DNA from: an uncultured Eggerthellaceae bacterium | GTDB lineage: Bacteria; Actinomycetota; Coriobacteriia; Coriobacteriales; Eggerthellaceae | Length of the DNA: 64,000 nucleotides | Assembly (NCBI GenBank): GCA_934617065.1 | Contig: CAKTTY010000002.1 | Location: 186,001 to 250,000, forward strand | Direction of reading: 5' to 3' | In this document: positions 33,900 through 44,125 of the stretch, in pieces | Layout of the letters: every line of letters begins with the position of its first letter | Numbering within the stretch: position 1 is the first letter of the stretch | Notes under the pieces: generated by a model | Database searches by the model: none | What the model was told of the DNA's origin: nothing | Seen by the model: the letters and a program-made list of their open reading frames with translations, nothing else | Made by a program: the position numbers and the translations under genes

Positions 33900-34321
33900 T
33901 GTTGGTACCTAAGCGCGTCAAGCATCGTAAGGTGCAGCGTGGTTCTATGAAGGGTAACGCCAAGGGTGGCACCACTTTGAACCACGGCACTTGGGGCATT
34001 CAGGCCCTGGACCGTCATTGGATCACCAACCGCCAGATCGAGGCTGCACGTATCGCAATGACTCGTCGCATGAACCGTACTGGTAATGTTTGGATCACGA
34101 TCTTCCCCGATAAGCCCATCACGCAGAAGCCTGCTGAAACTCGAATGGGTAAGGGTAAGGGTAACCCTGAGGGTTGGGTAGCTGTAGTAAAGCCCGGCCG
34201 CATCATGTTCGAGATCGATGGTGTTGACGAAGCAACCGCTAAGGATGCTCTCCGTCTGGCTATCGACAAGTTGCCCATCAAGTGCAAGATCGTAAAGCGT
34301 GAGGCAGAAGGGCAGGAGTAA
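33899..34321 (+). CDS. rplP: 50S ribosomal protein L16
   Basis: A large-subunit protein at the tRNA A-site and a known site of evernimicin/avilamycin resistance changes. The 140-aa protein opens [14 protein letters not shown] and has [13 protein letters not shown] (here [18 protein letters not shown]) and [14 protein letters not shown] segments. It is directly followed by rpmC. Confidence 0.98.
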   Translation: MLVPKRVKHRKVQRGSMKGNAKGGTTLNHGTWGIQALDRHWITNRQIEAARIAMTRRMNRTGNVWITIFPDKPITQKPAETRMGKGKGNPEGWVAVVKPGRIMFEIDGVDEATAKDALRLAIDKLPIKCKIVKREAEGQE

Positions 34322-34525
34322 ATGAAAGCAGCAGAGATCCAGAAACTTTCGGGTGAAGATCTGCAGGCTAAACTGAAGGAGGCTCGTGCAGAGCTCTTCA
34401 ACCTGCGCTTCCAGATGGCTACCGGCCAGCTCGACAACACCGCTCGCATCAAGCAGGTCAAGAAGGACATCGCCCGCATCCAGACCGAGATGCGCGACCG
34501 TGAACTCAAGGCCGCTCAGGCTTAG
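34322..34525 (+). CDS. rpmC: 50S ribosomal protein L29
   Basis: A small two-helix protein near the tunnel exit. At 67 aa it is typical. It has the conserved [21 protein letters not shown] pattern (partly shown) at ~25-44. It starts right after the rplP stop. Confidence 0.97.
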   Translation: MKAAEIQKLSGEDLQAKLKEARAELFNLRFQMATGQLDNTARIKQVKKDIARIQTEMRDRELKAAQA

Positions 34526-34551
34526 GGTGCAGCTAGGAAGGTTTGAACAAT

Positions 34552-34812
34552 ATGAGTGAAGAACGTAACTCTCGTAAGGTTCGCCAGGGTGTTGTAGTAA
34601 GCATCTCCGGCGACAAGACCTGCGTCGTGCAAGTTCACGAGCGCAAGCCCCATCCTGTATATGGCAAGATGGTTAACTCCACCAAGAAGCTTCACGCTCA
34701 TGACGAGAACAACGAAGCTGGTGTAGGCGACACCGTAACGATTATGGAAACCCGCCCGCTTTCTAAGATGAAGCGCTGGCGCCTTCTCGACATCGTCGAG
34801 AAGGCTAAGTAG
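34552..34812 (+). CDS. rpsQ: 30S ribosomal protein S17
   Basis: A primary 16S rRNA-binding protein. I start at the ATG of [13 protein letters not shown], giving 86 aa, rather than a TTG 9 bp earlier, because AGGAAGG has better spacing to this ATG. The conserved [11 protein letters not shown] and MKRWRL segments are present. Confidence 0.96.
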   Translation: MSEERNSRKVRQGVVVSISGDKTCVVQVHERKPHPVYGKMVNSTKKLHAHDENNEAGVGDTVTIMETRPLSKMKRWRLLDIVEKAK

Positions 34813-34850
34813 GCACTTGCTTACTTAGAAGCATCGAAAGGGATAAGCAC

Positions 34851-35219
34851 ATGATTCAAATGCAGAGCATGCTCGCCGTTGCTGACAACTCCGGCGCTCG
34901 CAAGGTGCAGTGCATCAAGGTCCTGGGCGGCTCCAAGCGCCGTTACGCGGGCCTCGGCGATGTCATCGTTTGCAGCGTTAAGGAAGCAATGCCCAACGGC
35001 AACGTTAAGAAGGGCGAAGTCGTCCGCTGTGTCGTGGTGCGCGTTAAGAAGGAAGTTCGTCGTACTGACGGCAGCTACATCAAGTTCGACCAGAATGCTT
35101 GCGTTCTGATCGACAACAACGGCGCTCCCCGCGGTACGCGTATCTTCGGTCCTGTTGCACGCGAACTTCGTGACAAGAAGTACATGAAGATCGTGTCCCT
35201 GGCACCGGAAACGCTGTAG
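34851..35219 (+). CDS. rplN: 50S ribosomal protein L14
   Basis: A subunit-bridge protein that also contacts the ribosome silencing factor. The 122-aa protein opens [19 protein letters not shown] and ends [14 protein letters not shown], both canonical. It begins the spc-like part of the operon. Confidence 0.98.
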   Translation: MIQMQSMLAVADNSGARKVQCIKVLGGSKRRYAGLGDVIVCSVKEAMPNGNVKKGEVVRCVVVRVKKEVRRTDGSYIKFDQNACVLIDNNGAPRGTRIFGPVARELRDKKYMKIVSLAPETL

Positions 35220-35230
35220 GAGGAACATCC

Positions 35231-35548
35231 ATGGCAAAGATGAACATCAAAAAGGGTGACAAGGTCAAGGTTCTCGCTGGTAAGGATAAGGGTGCTGAAG
35301 GCATCGTAATCGCTTCCAACCCCTCGGCTCAGCGCGTCACCGTTGAAAAGGTCAACATGATGAAGAAGGCAATGCGCCCGACTCAGGCAAACCCTGAAGG
35401 CGGCATTGCTACCGTTGAGGCTCCCATCCATGTCTCCAACGTTATGCTGATCTGCCCCTCCTGCAAGGAGGCAACTCGCGTCAACATCAAACGTGAAGAT
35501 GGTAAAAAAGTTCGCGTTTGCAAGCATTGTGGCGCAGATATCGACTAA
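35231..35548 (+). CDS. rplX: 50S ribosomal protein L24
   Basis: An assembly-initiating KOW-domain protein. The 105-aa protein has KKGDKVKVLAGKDKG near the N-terminus. It keeps a four-Cys C-terminal knuckle (CPSC at ~76 and CKHCG at ~98), which can bind zinc. It follows rplN by 11 bp. Confidence 0.97.
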   Translation: MAKMNIKKGDKVKVLAGKDKGAEGIVIASNPSAQRVTVEKVNMMKKAMRPTQANPEGGIATVEAPIHVSNVMLICPSCKEATRVNIKREDGKKVRVCKHCGADID

Positions 35549-35643
35549 AATATTTAGCCGTGCTTTTATGACCCCCGCGTAATGCGGGGGACGCAAGGTC
35601 GGAAATCTTGCGTTTAATTCATCGAGAAAGGTTTTTTAGGACA

Positions 35644-36195
35644 ATGGCTACTCCTCGTCTGAAGGAAAAGTATGTAAACGAAGTACGCGACCAGCTTTTC
35701 AAGGAGCTCGGTCTCGCTAATGTTAATCAGATCCCTCGCCTTGAGAAGATCGTTATTAACATGGGTGTAGGTCGTGCCGCTGGCGACAAGAAGCTTCTTG
35801 ACGGCGCAATCGCCGACCTGCGTACCATCACCGGTCAGCAGCCTATGGTTACCCGCGCTAAGAAGTCCATCGCAGGCTTCCATCTGCGTGAGGGCCAGGC
35901 AATTGGTTGCAAGGTTACCCTTCGCGGTGACCGCATGTGGGAGTTCTTCGACCGCTTGATGTCCACTGCGCTTCCTCGCGTACGTGACTTCCGTGGTTGC
36001 AACCCCAACAGCTTCGACGGTCGAGGCAACTACACCATGGGCCTCACCGAGCAGCTTATCTTCCCCGAGATCGAGTACGACAAGATCGATCGCACTCGTG
36101 GTATGGACATCACGTTCGTAACCACGGCTGAAAACAATGAAGGCGCCAAGGCACTTATGGATGCCATGGGCTTCCCGTTCAAAAAGGAAAACTAA
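35644..36195 (+). CDS. rplE: 50S ribosomal protein L5
   Basis: A 5S rRNA-binding protein of the central protuberance. The 183-aa protein starts [14 protein letters not shown]; an ATG... or upstream start adding 12 residues lacks a good ribosome site. It shows KIVINMGVG (~36-44) and [15 protein letters not shown] (~95-109). A GC-rich hairpin (CCCCCGC/GCGGGGG) without T-run lies in the 95-bp gap after rplX and may be a processing or attenuation site. Confidence 0.97.
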   Translation: MATPRLKEKYVNEVRDQLFKELGLANVNQIPRLEKIVINMGVGRAAGDKKLLDGAIADLRTITGQQPMVTRAKKSIAGFHLREGQAIGCKVTLRGDRMWEFFDRLMSTALPRVRDFRGCNPNSFDGRGNYTMGLTEQLIFPEIEYDKIDRTRGMDITFVTTAENNEGAKALMDAMGFPFKKEN

Positions 36196-36237
36196 CTTCT
36201 CGTTAAGAGAATTGGTTATAGGAAAGAAGGATTTTGA

Positions 36238-36423
36238 ATGGCTAAGAAATCGATGATCGCCAAGTCCAAGCGAGAACCGAAGTTCTCGACGCGTCAGCAC
36301 AATCGCTGTGCTCGCTGTGGTCGCCCCCGTGCGTACTACCGCAAGTTCGGTCTGTGCCGCGTCTGCCTTCGCGAGCTCGCTAACAAAGGCGAACTGCCCG
36401 GCGTGACCAAGGCTTCCTGGTAG
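36238..36423 (+). CDS. rpsZ: 30S ribosomal protein S14, zinc-binding type Z
   Basis: A small-subunit head protein. At 61 aa it is the short zinc-dependent form, with CARCG at ~24-28 and CRVC at ~40-43. It ends PGVTKASW, as the family does. A zinc-free long form is not seen in this window. Confidence 0.97.
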   Translation: MAKKSMIAKSKREPKFSTRQHNRCARCGRPRAYYRKFGLCRVCLRELANKGELPGVTKASW

Positions 36424-36534
36424 GAACCTTATCAACCCAGTCACGTTGTTGAGTGCCGTTAGTCAAGGCGCATACATCATGGGTGCATGCGAACCGGCTT
36501 TTCGGCTCATCATGAACAAAGGAGAAACACAACA

Positions 36535-36933
36535 ATGAGCATGAACGATCCTATTGCAGATATGCTTACGCGTGTGCGTAACGCAAACTCTGCTGGCAAG
36601 CAGACGGTTTCCATGCCGTCCAGCAAGAAGCTTGTCGAAATCGCCCGCATCATGCAGGAAGAGGGCTACATCAACGGCTTCGAAATTGAGCCGGCTCAGC
36701 CCCGCGACGTTCTGACCATCACCCTCAAGTACGGTGAGAAGAAGGCTCGCACCATTCGCGGCATCAAGCGCATCTCCAAGCCTGGTCTGCGCATTTATGC
36801 TGGCAAGGACGAGCTTCCTCGCGTTCTCGGTGGTCTTGGTACTGCTGTTATTTCGACGAGCAAGGGCGTTATGACCGACCGCGACGCACGCAAGGAAGGC
36901 GTCGGCGGCGAAGTCATGGCGTACATCTGGTAG
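36535..36933 (+). CDS. rpsH: 30S ribosomal protein S8
   Basis: A central-domain 16S rRNA-binding protein and, in E. coli, the repressor of the spc operon. The 132-aa protein from [18 protein letters not shown] has AAAGGAGA upstream; an ATG 48 bp earlier is rejected. The C-terminal [20 protein letters not shown] is partly conserved. Confidence 0.97.
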   Translation: MSMNDPIADMLTRVRNANSAGKQTVSMPSSKKLVEIARIMQEEGYINGFEIEPAQPRDVLTITLKYGEKKARTIRGIKRISKPGLRIYAGKDELPRVLGGLGTAVISTSKGVMTDRDARKEGVGGEVMAYIW

Positions 36934-36949
36934 GAAGGAAGGAGCACAA

Positions 36950-37492
36950 ATGTCTCGTATTGGTAAGATCCCTGTTGCTATTCCTTCTGGCGTTGAGGTT
37001 AAGGTTGACGGCCATGTTGTTACCGTAAAGGGCAGCAAGGGCGAACTTACTCGTGAATTCAACCCCATGATGACCATCAAGGTTGAGGGCGAAGAAGTTA
37101 TTGTTGAGCGTCCCGACGATTCCCGTCAGGCAAAGAGCCTTCATGGCCTTACGCGCACCCTTATCCACAACATGGTAGAGGGCGTTCATGACGGTTACTC
37201 CAAGAAGCTCGAGCTCGTAGGCGTTGGCTATCGTGCAGCGCTCAAGGGTTCTGATCTGGAGATCCAGCTCGGTTACTCTCATCCGGTTATCGTTAAGGCT
37301 CCTGAAAACATTACCTTCGAAGTTCCTAGCCAGACCGAGATTATCGTAAAGGGCATCAGCAAGGAACAGGTCGGCCAGGTTGCTGCCGACATCCGCGCAT
37401 GGCGTAAGCCTGAGCCTTACAAGGGCAAGGGTGTTCGCTATGAAGGCGAGTATGTCCGTCGTAAGCTCGGCAAGGCCGCAAAGTCTGAGTAG
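36950..37492 (+). CDS. rplF: 50S ribosomal protein L6
   Basis: A factor-binding-site protein near the sarcin-ricin loop. The 180-aa protein opens [15 protein letters not shown] and ends with [20 protein letters not shown], the canonical RNA-binding end. It lies 16 bp after rpsH. Confidence 0.98.
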   Translation: MSRIGKIPVAIPSGVEVKVDGHVVTVKGSKGELTREFNPMMTIKVEGEEVIVERPDDSRQAKSLHGLTRTLIHNMVEGVHDGYSKKLELVGVGYRAALKGSDLEIQLGYSHPVIVKAPENITFEVPSQTEIIVKGISKEQVGQVAADIRAWRKPEPYKGKGVRYEGEYVRRKLGKAAKSE

Positions 37493-37527
37493 TAGCTCAG
37501 TAGCGAAGTATTGAAGGGAATCTACTT

Positions 37528-37896
37528 ATGAAGAAGCTTCAAAAGAAACAGGCTGGGCTGCGCCGTCGTCACACTCGTGTTCGTGGCAAGATCTCTGGTA
37601 CGGCTGCCCGTCCGCGTTTGTGCATTACGCGTTCTAACTCGAACATGTATGCTCAGGTTATCGACGACGTTGCCGGTAAGACCATTTGTGGTGTTTCCAC
37701 CCTCGGTCCCGAGTTCAAGGCAACCGAGAAGAGCGGTGCTACCGTAGATGGCGCTGCAGCTCTCGGTCTGATCATCGGTAAGAAAGCACAGGAAAACGGT
37801 GTTACCGAGGTTGTATTCGACCGCGGTGGCAATCTGTATCACGGTCGCATCAAGGCAGTTGCCGATGGTGCCCGCGAAGCAGGCCTGAAGTTCTAA
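37528..37896 (+). CDS. rplR: 50S ribosomal protein L18
   Basis: A 5S rRNA-binding protein. The 122-aa protein has [20 protein letters not shown] near the start and [26 protein letters not shown] (partly shown) at the end, both typical. Confidence 0.98.
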   Translation: MKKLQKKQAGLRRRHTRVRGKISGTAARPRLCITRSNSNMYAQVIDDVAGKTICGVSTLGPEFKATEKSGATVDGAAALGLIIGKKAQENGVTEVVFDRGGNLYHGRIKAVADGAREAGLKF

Positions 37897-37912
37897 GAGA
37901 GGGTTAAGGTCT

Positions 37913-38437
37913 ATGGCTCGTAAGCAAGAAAACCAGGCAGGCGTTCCCGAACTTCAGGAACGCGTCGTCTATATCAATCGCGTCTCCAAGGTTGTCAAGG
38001 GTGGTCGTCGTTTTGCACTCACCGCTCTGGTAGTTGTTGGTGACGGCAAGGGTCGCGTGGGCATCGGCATGGGCAAGTCCCAGGAAGTTCCCACCGCCAT
38101 CAAGAAGGGCGTAGAGGATGCGAAGAAGAACATGTTCTCCATTCCTCTGACCGAGGCTGGCACGCTTCCTCACGACATCATCGGTGAGTATGGCGCTGGT
38201 CGCGTTCTCCTTAAGCCCGCTACTCCTGGTACCGGCGTTATCGCTGGCGGCGCAGCTCGTGCCGTTCTCGAACTCGCTGGTGTAAAGGATGTTTTCGCTA
38301 AGTCCCTCGGCACTGACAACGTTCTTAACATTGTTAAGGCTGTTGCTGAAGGTCTTAAGGAAATGCAGAGCCCCGAGGCAGTTTCTGCTCGCCGCGGTAT
38401 CTCTGTAGCTAAGATTTATGGCTGGAAGGAGAACTAG
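37913..38437 (+). CDS. rpsE: 30S ribosomal protein S5
   Basis: A decoding-fidelity protein, the site of spectinomycin resistance changes. The 174-aa protein has the loop [20 protein letters not shown] (~24-43) and [21 protein letters not shown]. rpmD starts 2 bp after its stop. Confidence 0.98.
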   Translation: MARKQENQAGVPELQERVVYINRVSKVVKGGRRFALTALVVVGDGKGRVGIGMGKSQEVPTAIKKGVEDAKKNMFSIPLTEAGTLPHDIIGEYGAGRVLLKPATPGTGVIAGGAARAVLELAGVKDVFAKSLGTDNVLNIVKAVAEGLKEMQSPEAVSARRGISVAKIYGWKEN

Positions 38438-38439
38438 TA

Positions 38440-38628
38440 ATGGCTGACGCAAAGAAACTGCGCATCACCCAGGTAAAGAGCTCCATCGGCTACAAGTACG
38501 ATCAGGGTCGCACCCTGAAGGCTCTTGGTCTTGGTAAGATCGGTCGCACGGTTGAGCAGGTAGACAATCCTGGCGTTCGTGGCATGATCTTCAAGGTTCA
38601 GCACCTCGTAGAGGTTGAAGAACTGTAA
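38440..38628 (+). CDS. rpmD: 50S ribosomal protein L30
   Basis: A small large-subunit protein, 62 aa, with [25 protein letters not shown] (partly shown) at the start. It is the last gene of the rplB transcript: a terminator follows, where most bacteria continue directly into rplO. Confidence 0.97.
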   Translation: MADAKKLRITQVKSSIGYKYDQGRTLKALGLGKIGRTVEQVDNPGVRGMIFKVQHLVEVEEL

Positions 38629-38636
38629 ATGCTTAA

Positions 38637-38664
38637 AGCCCCGCTCATTGAGCGGGGCTTTTCT
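38637..38664 (+). terminator. Terminator after rpmD
   Basis: A perfect 10-bp stem AGCCCCGCTC/GAGCGGGGCT with ATT loop is followed by TTTTC. Confidence 0.9.
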
Positions 38665-38938
38665 ATTCTCATAATGGGCATTATGCGGATCGAAGTGCAG
38701 TGCAAGAAAAAGCCTGAAAGAATATCGTTTTAGGTCTAGTACGGTTACTGCATCCGTGGAGCATTTGATTCAATTGTTGAACTTATGATGGGCTGTATCT
38801 AACTTATTGAGTTCTGCCCCGCATTTGATTTCAACCTATGGCATAATGATCTAGTTTGTAAGTTCGTCGGCGGCGAGCTGCCGACCTCTATTCCAATCGG
38901 TGGGGTAGAGACAGCGTAAAAAAGGAGAAAAAGAAAAC
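38665..38938. other. Promoter region of rplO-secY
   Basis: A possible extended -10 promoter (TG at 38839-38840, one base, CATAAT at 38842-38847) is followed by a GTCGGC/GCCGAC leader hairpin (38866-38871 with 38880-38885) and the ribosome site AAAAGGAG. No gene is seen. Confidence 0.45.
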
Positions 38939-39388
38939 ATGGAACTTAAGGATCTGAAGCCCGCTGAGGGTTCTCGTCACAGCCGCAAGCGCGTAGGTCG
39001 CGGTCCCGCATCTGGTACCGGCAAGACCGCTGGTCGTGGTCTGAACGGTCAGAAGTCTCGTTCTGGCGGCGCTAAGGGTAACGGCTTCGAAGGTGGTCAG
39101 ACTCCTCTGGCTCGTCGTCTTCCTAAGCTCCCTGGCTTCCGCAACATCAACCATGTTGAGTACCTTCCCGTTAACGTTAGCCGTATCGAGAAGTACTACG
39201 AAGCTGGCGAAGTGGTAGACGGTGAATCCCTTGTAGCTAAGGGCATCATCAAGCACTCCACCGATCTTGTTAAGGTTCTGGGCGACGGCGAAATCACCAA
39301 GGCTGTAACCGTTAAGGTTGACAAGGTTTCCGCTTCCGCAAAGGCTAAGATCGAGGCAGCTGGCGGAAAGGTCGAAGAGCCTTGCTAA
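38939..39388 (+). CDS. rplO: 50S ribosomal protein L15
   Basis: A large-subunit assembly protein. The 149-aa protein has a Gly/Arg/Lys-rich N-terminus ([20 protein letters not shown], ~18-37) and a C-terminal globular part. It is expressed apart from rpmD, behind a terminator and its own leader, and overlaps the TTG start of secY by 7 bp. Confidence 0.97.
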   Translation: MELKDLKPAEGSRHSRKRVGRGPASGTGKTAGRGLNGQKSRSGGAKGNGFEGGQTPLARRLPKLPGFRNINHVEYLPVNVSRIEKYYEAGEVVDGESLVAKGIIKHSTDLVKVLGDGEITKAVTVKVDKVSASAKAKIEAAGGKVEEPC

Positions 39389-40662
39389 GTTCCCTCGTAC
39401 AGGCGTTCAAGGTACCTGAGCTCAGGAATAAAATCCTGTTCACTCTTGGTATCTTGGTGCTATACCGATTCGGCGCTTACCTGCCGGTGCCGGGCATCCC
39501 GTTCCAGGCATTTGCTGATTCTTTTTCTCAGCAGGGTGTCTCGATGGTTATGCTCGACCTTTTCACTGGCGGTGCTTTGTCGAACTTCTCGGTATTTGCA
39601 CTGGGTATTATGCCGTACATCACTGCATCTATTATTATGCAGTTGATGCAAGGTGTTATTCCTGCCGTTGGCCGCTGGGCTAAAGAGGGCGAAACGGGCA
39701 GGCGTCGTATTACTCAGGTTACGCGTTACCTTACGCTTGGTCTGGGTCTGATCAACGCTGTTGGTTACCTTTTCCTCTTCAAGTCCGAGGCTTATGGTGT
39801 TGTTTTCAGCACCGCTGTTCCTGAGATCGTCACCGACATCTTGGTTGTGTTCACTCTTGTAGTTGGCACTGCTTTGATCATGTGGATGGGCGAGCTCATT
39901 ACTCAGCACGGTGTTGGCAATGGTATGTCGTTGATCATCTTCGTTTCCATCATCTCTTCGGTTCCGTCGGCAATCTTCTCGTCGATCAACCTGAATGCAG
40001 ATATGGGTATGGGCATTGCGGTAACCGTTCTTATTTTGGTTGTAGTGCTGCTTTGCATCCCTGCGATTATCTTCGTAGAGCGTGCTCAGCGTCGTATCCC
40101 AATTAGCTATGCAAAGCGCGTTCAGGGTCGTAAGGTTATGGGCGGTCAGAGCTCTTACCTTCCTATCAAGATCAACGCTGCAGGTGTTATTCCTATCATC
40201 TTCGCAAGCTGCTTGATTTATTTCCCTGCGCAGATCGCTGCTTTGTTCAATGTTGATTGGCTCACCATGGTTGCCAATGCTATTTCGGCAGGTTGGGTGA
40301 ACTGGATCCTCACTGCGCTGCTCATTGTGTTCTTCGCATACTTCTACACCTCGATTGTTTTCAATCCCGAGGACACTGCGGAAAACCTTCAGCGTCAGGG
40401 TGGATTTATTCCCGGTATTCGTCCTGGTCAGAATACCGTGCAGTACATTAAGGATGTTCTGCACAGGGTTACGCTTCCTGGTGCGATTTTCATCGCAGCC
40501 ATTGCGGTTGTCCCTTCCATATTGTTCTACTTTACGAACAATTCTTTGATTCAGGCGTTTGGCGGTACCTCGATCCTCATCATGATCGGTGTTGCTTTGG
40601 ACACTATGAATAAGATCGAGTCGCAGTTGAAAATGTACAACTACGACGGATTCTTCAAGTAA
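39382..40662 (+). CDS. secY: Protein translocase subunit SecY
   Basis: The central channel of the general secretion pathway in the cytoplasmic membrane. The 426-aa protein has ten predicted membrane helices, with [10 protein letters not shown] early, the cytosolic loop [18 protein letters not shown] and [22 protein letters not shown] (partly shown). It starts with TTG inside the end of rplO, so translation is coupled. A strong terminator follows; adk is transcribed next. Confidence 0.98.
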   Translation: MLSSLVQAFKVPELRNKILFTLGILVLYRFGAYLPVPGIPFQAFADSFSQQGVSMVMLDLFTGGALSNFSVFALGIMPYITASIIMQLMQGVIPAVGRWAKEGETGRRRITQVTRYLTLGLGLINAVGYLFLFKSEAYGVVFSTAVPEIVTDILVVFTLVVGTALIMWMGELITQHGVGNGMSLIIFVSIISSVPSAIFSSINLNADMGMGIAVTVLILVVVLLCIPAIIFVERAQRRIPISYAKRVQGRKVMGGQSSYLPIKINAAGVIPIIFASCLIYFPAQIAALFNVDWLTMVANAISAGWVNWILTALLIVFFAYFYTSIVFNPEDTAENLQRQGGFIPGIRPGQNTVQYIKDVLHRVTLPGAIFIAAIAVVPSILFYFTNNSLIQAFGGTSILIMIGVALDTMNKIESQLKMYNYDGFFK

Positions 40663-40663
40663 T

Positions 40664-40695
40664 AAGAAAGGCGGCAATTAGCCGCCTTTCTTATT
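40664..40695 (+). terminator. Terminator of secY
   Basis: A perfect 12-bp stem AAGAAAGGCGGC/GCCGCCTTTCTT with AATTA loop is followed by ATTTG. The U-run is partly within the stem. Confidence 0.8.
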
Positions 40696-40781
40696 TGAGC
40701 AATATCACTTTGCTCTTAATGCGCTTCAATTTGTTAAAATAGATTGATCGATTTCTATCGTGTTACGAAAGGAACATTTCC

Positions 40782-41408
40782 ATGAATATCGTTTTGCTGG
40801 GCGCACCGGGCGCTGGTAAGGGCACTCAGGCTGCAAAGCTGGTAGAGAAGTATGGCTTTGCTCACATCTCCACTGGCGACATGCTTCGCGCTGCCGTTAA
40901 GAACCAGACTCCTCTTGGTCTTGAGGCTAAGAAGTACATGGATGCTGGCGATCTTGTGCCCGATGAAGTTGTAATTGGCCTCGTAAAAGAGCGTCTGCAG
41001 GATGCCGATACCGCCAATGGCTTCATCCTTGACGGCTTCCCCCGCACCTCTACTCAGGCCGTTGCGCTTGATTCGGAGCTTTCTTCCCTCGAGCGTCCTC
41101 TTGATGCTGCTCTTCTTGTTGATGTTGACAAGGAAGTTATCATTAAGCGTCTTACCTCTCGTCGCATGTGCCGCGACTGCGGTTACATCGGTTCCGACGC
41201 TGACGCTGCTTGCCCTAAGTGCAATGGCGAAATGTACCAGCGCGACGACGATAATGAAGCTACGGTACGTAACCGCCTTGATGTTTACGAGAGCTCCACT
41301 GCTCCGCTCATCGATTACTACCGTGGTTGCGAGCTTCTGAAGGAGATCGATGGCGACCGCGATCCTCAGGTAGTATTTGACGCAATCGTTTCCACGCTCG
41401 GCTTGTAA
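40782..41408 (+). CDS. adk: Adenylate kinase
   Basis: Balances ATP, ADP and AMP. The 208-aa protein has the P-loop GAPGAGKGTQ (~7-16), ISTGDMLR (~30) and DGFPRT (~86-91). A zinc-type lid is present: CRDCG at ~130 and CPKC at ~147, all four Cys kept. Unlike many bacteria, map and infA do not follow; a terminator and an unrelated gene do. Confidence 0.98.
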   Translation: MNIVLLGAPGAGKGTQAAKLVEKYGFAHISTGDMLRAAVKNQTPLGLEAKKYMDAGDLVPDEVVIGLVKERLQDADTANGFILDGFPRTSTQAVALDSELSSLERPLDAALLVDVDKEVIIKRLTSRRMCRDCGYIGSDADAACPKCNGEMYQRDDDNEATVRNRLDVYESSTAPLIDYYRGCELLKEIDGDRDPQVVFDAIVSTLGL

Positions 41409-41425
41409 GCAAGCGTCTTAATGTG

Positions 41426-41456
41426 TCCCCGCATCGTTTGGTGCGGGGATTTTTTA
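41426..41456 (+). terminator. Terminator of adk
   Basis: An 8-bp stem TCCCCGCA/TGCGGGGA is followed by seven T. Confidence 0.9.
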
Positions 41457-41527
41457 TTCTCGTGCTTCTTCTGAAAGAGCAGTGCGTGGGCAATATGGCG
41501 TAAGTGTATCTTGTAAAATGATTCGCT

Positions 41528-43789
41528 ATGAAACCTATTGAAGACATTGCATTTGACTGCATAGACCTCGCCAAAGCTAATCGAGGTCGAATTAAACATG
41601 CGCTATCCCGCATTTTCGTGGTTGCTATTGTTGCGTTGCTCCTCGAAATCTTTCTGTTCAATATGAACTATTTTCGATCGGCTACCTATGAGCCGATCAA
41701 TTTAGCTGATCGCATTAGCCTTGATGCAAACGATACGGGAACTTCGAATTTCGGTTTAGGGCACAGCGAGCAGTACAAGTTTACTGAGTCGAAAACTGCT
41801 GTAGATTTTTACGATCTCAACAAAGTAGTAAATAACATTCATCTTGATTTTGATAATTCGCAGCCTGCTCAGAATCTTAAGGTCAAAATCAGCTTTACCG
41901 ACGCTGCTCATGAAACCTATTTTTCGACGACCGAGTATACATTCGGTGTTCCTGAAATAGACGTTTCAACGTATAGCGAGCAAAGTCAGTATCTATACCT
42001 TGAGAGTTCAGGCGCAATCCAGAACTTGCGTATCGAAATTGTGAGCGATGATGCACGGTACCCTGTTGTTCTCAATACGGTGGTCATCAATGAGCGTCAG
42101 CCATTTGAGTTCAATGGTCTACGCTATTTCCTGACGTTTGCGGTTCTGCTCTTGCTTTATGTGTTTCGACCTGGCTCGAGCATTTATCGTTGCCGAGTTA
42201 AGGAACATCCGAGGTTTTCCCGTGCATGCATCGTCCTGGCAACAGCTTGCGAGATTTTCGTTCTTACTGCGTACCTTTTACTTGGATCAAACCAGGTTGG
42301 TATTGCTACGGCTAATTACAATTCGGGCTCCTGGGATGGCCACAGCATTGTAAACACCTATAAGGTTGGTGGAGATAATGCCCAGCAGTATGCTGAGCTC
42401 GCGAAGGCTATGGCTGATGGCCAGCTGTATTTGGAGGTGGAGCCTCCCCAATGGCTGGTAGACATGGACAACCCCTATGACAAGGGTGCACGTGATGAAC
42501 TCCAGAAGCAGACAGGTGAATCGTACCTGTTCGACGTGGCGTACTACGAGGGCCATTACTATGTGTATTTTGGCGTGTTGCCAGTGCTGCTGTTCTATTT
42601 GCCGTTCTACTTGCTTACAGGGTCTAGTTTCCCAACGGCAATTGGCGTTTTAATTGCTTGCATTATGTTCGTGCTGGGTGTAACGGCTCTGATGGATCGT
42701 TTTGCGCGACATCATTTTAAGCGTGTTAGCTTAGGCTTGTTCCTCTTGCTGCAAATGCCCTTGGTGGCTTGTTCGGGCATGCTGTATCTAGCGAAGTTCC
42801 CAACGTTCTATTCGCTCCCAATTGCAATGGCTTTGGCTTTTACGGTATGGGGCTTGTATTTTTGGCTTCACGGGCGGTCAACGGAAAGAGCAGCAGGATG
42901 GTACCTCGCTGGTTCTCTGTGCATGGCCCTTGTGGTTGCGTGTCGTCCTCAGTTCCTCATTTTCTCGCTGTTGGCGTTCCCGCTGTTTTGGCGCAAGTTC
43001 ATTACTGAAAAGCACCTGTTCACTAAGAAGGGGTCAAAGGAATTTGCGTGCCTTTTGGCGCCCTATTTTGTTGTTGCCGCTGGCATCATGATGTATAACC
43101 GTGCGCGCTTTGGCTCTTTCTTCGATTTTGGAGCAAATTACAACCTTACGGTAAACGACATGACGCAGCGCGGCATGAACGCTGGCCGTTTGCTGCCGGC
43201 TTTGTTCGCATATTTCCTGCAGACCCCAACTACTACCGGCGTGTTCCCTTGGCTTCAGCCAACCACGTTTGATACTACGTACTTAGGTCAAACTATCAAG
43301 GAAGTAACATTTGGTGGCATTTTAGTATGCTTGCCTATTTTGTGGGTGCTGGCATTTGCTAAGCCGATACTTTCTTATCGTATTAGAGAACGTTCTACTC
43401 ATACCGTTGCCAGTGTCGTGATGACCATGCTGGCATCCGCGCTCATTGTTGCTTGCCTTGATGCTCAGATGGCGGGTATTCTGCAGCGCTATACCGCCGA
43501 CTACAGCATCCTAATGCTGATTCCCTCAATCTTGCTTTGCTTCATTGCGAACGATGCTCTGGCTCCTGATAGAGAGAACGATTGCCGCGATGTTGAACTG
43601 AAGGTTGGAAGTTCTGCGGTTCCCAAAGTACTTGCACACCGCCTTTTCCTTCGTGTCTTAGGGGTATTGGTGTTTCTGAGTTTGTTGTATTCCACCCTAG
43701 TTTGCTTTATACCCGAAACCGGTTGGTATTCCGATGTATACGCATGGGCCTACCAAGACCTTATCGAAATGGTTGAGTTCTGGACGTAG
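41528..43789 (+). CDS. Large polytopic membrane protein, GT-C glycosyltransferase-like
   Basis: A 753-aa protein. One N-terminal membrane helix (~28-46) is followed by an outside-facing domain of about 150 residues with alternating strands. About ten further membrane helices run from residue ~200 to the end. The long loop after the third helix (DNAQQYAELAKAMADGQLYL region, ~277-296) and the overall layout resemble lipid-linked-sugar glycosyltransferases of GT-C type. I cannot name the donor or acceptor. A role in decorating cell-wall polymers or proteins is inference. It stands alone between two terminators. Confidence 0.6.
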   Translation: MKPIEDIAFDCIDLAKANRGRIKHALSRIFVVAIVALLLEIFLFNMNYFRSATYEPINLADRISLDANDTGTSNFGLGHSEQYKFTESKTAVDFYDLNKVVNNIHLDFDNSQPAQNLKVKISFTDAAHETYFSTTEYTFGVPEIDVSTYSEQSQYLYLESSGAIQNLRIEIVSDDARYPVVLNTVVINERQPFEFNGLRYFLTFAVLLLLYVFRPGSSIYRCRVKEHPRFSRACIVLATACEIFVLTAYLLLGSNQVGIATANYNSGSWDGHSIVNTYKVGGDNAQQYAELAKAMADGQLYLEVEPPQWLVDMDNPYDKGARDELQKQTGESYLFDVAYYEGHYYVYFGVLPVLLFYLPFYLLTGSSFPTAIGVLIACIMFVLGVTALMDRFARHHFKRVSLGLFLLLQMPLVACSGMLYLAKFPTFYSLPIAMALAFTVWGLYFWLHGRSTERAAGWYLAGSLCMALVVACRPQFLIFSLLAFPLFWRKFITEKHLFTKKGSKEFACLLAPYFVVAAGIMMYNRARFGSFFDFGANYNLTVNDMTQRGMNAGRLLPALFAYFLQTPTTTGVFPWLQPTTFDTTYLGQTIKEVTFGGILVCLPILWVLAFAKPILSYRIRERSTHTVASVVMTMLASALIVACLDAQMAGILQRYTADYSILMLIPSILLCFIANDALAPDRENDCRDVELKVGSSAVPKVLAHRLFLRVLGVLVFLSLLYSTLVCFIPETGWYSDVYAWAYQDLIEMVEFWT

Positions 43790-43871
43790 GCGTATGGTCT
43801 CCATGGGGTGCGGAGCTGCATAGCAACGCGAGGCTCGTGAGGTTGCCTCAATTGCATTTGAACGAATTAAC

Positions 43872-43908
43872 GGATCAGATGAGCTTGTCTTGTCTGGTCC
43901 ATTTTTTT
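43872..43908 (+). terminator. Terminator of the large membrane protein gene
   Basis: The stem GGATCAGA/TCTGGTCC (43872-43879 with 43893-43900, one G-U pair) is followed by A and seven T. Confidence 0.8.
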
Positions 43909-44125
43909 GATTAGGCAACAAGAATACTGAATTTTTTGCGAGCCACTAAAAAGGTACGTATTTTGATTTTCTGCCGTTCGCCCCGACAACCCAACCAGTG
44001 GCAACTGCCGAATTCCGTCTACCGACCTATATCTAACACGTTCGGAAACCCCTAAAGGGCGAAAACGTGTGCTCGCTACAATTAAGAAGCTTTCTAAAAA
44101 GCAAACCTTAAGCGAGAGGAGAGGT
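43909..44125. other. Upstream region of porG
   Basis: No gene and no convincing -35/-10 pair was found. A short repeat AACACGTTCG / GAAAACGTGT near 44034-44070 could form a weak hairpin. The ribosome site GAGAGGAGAGG precedes porG. Confidence 0.35.
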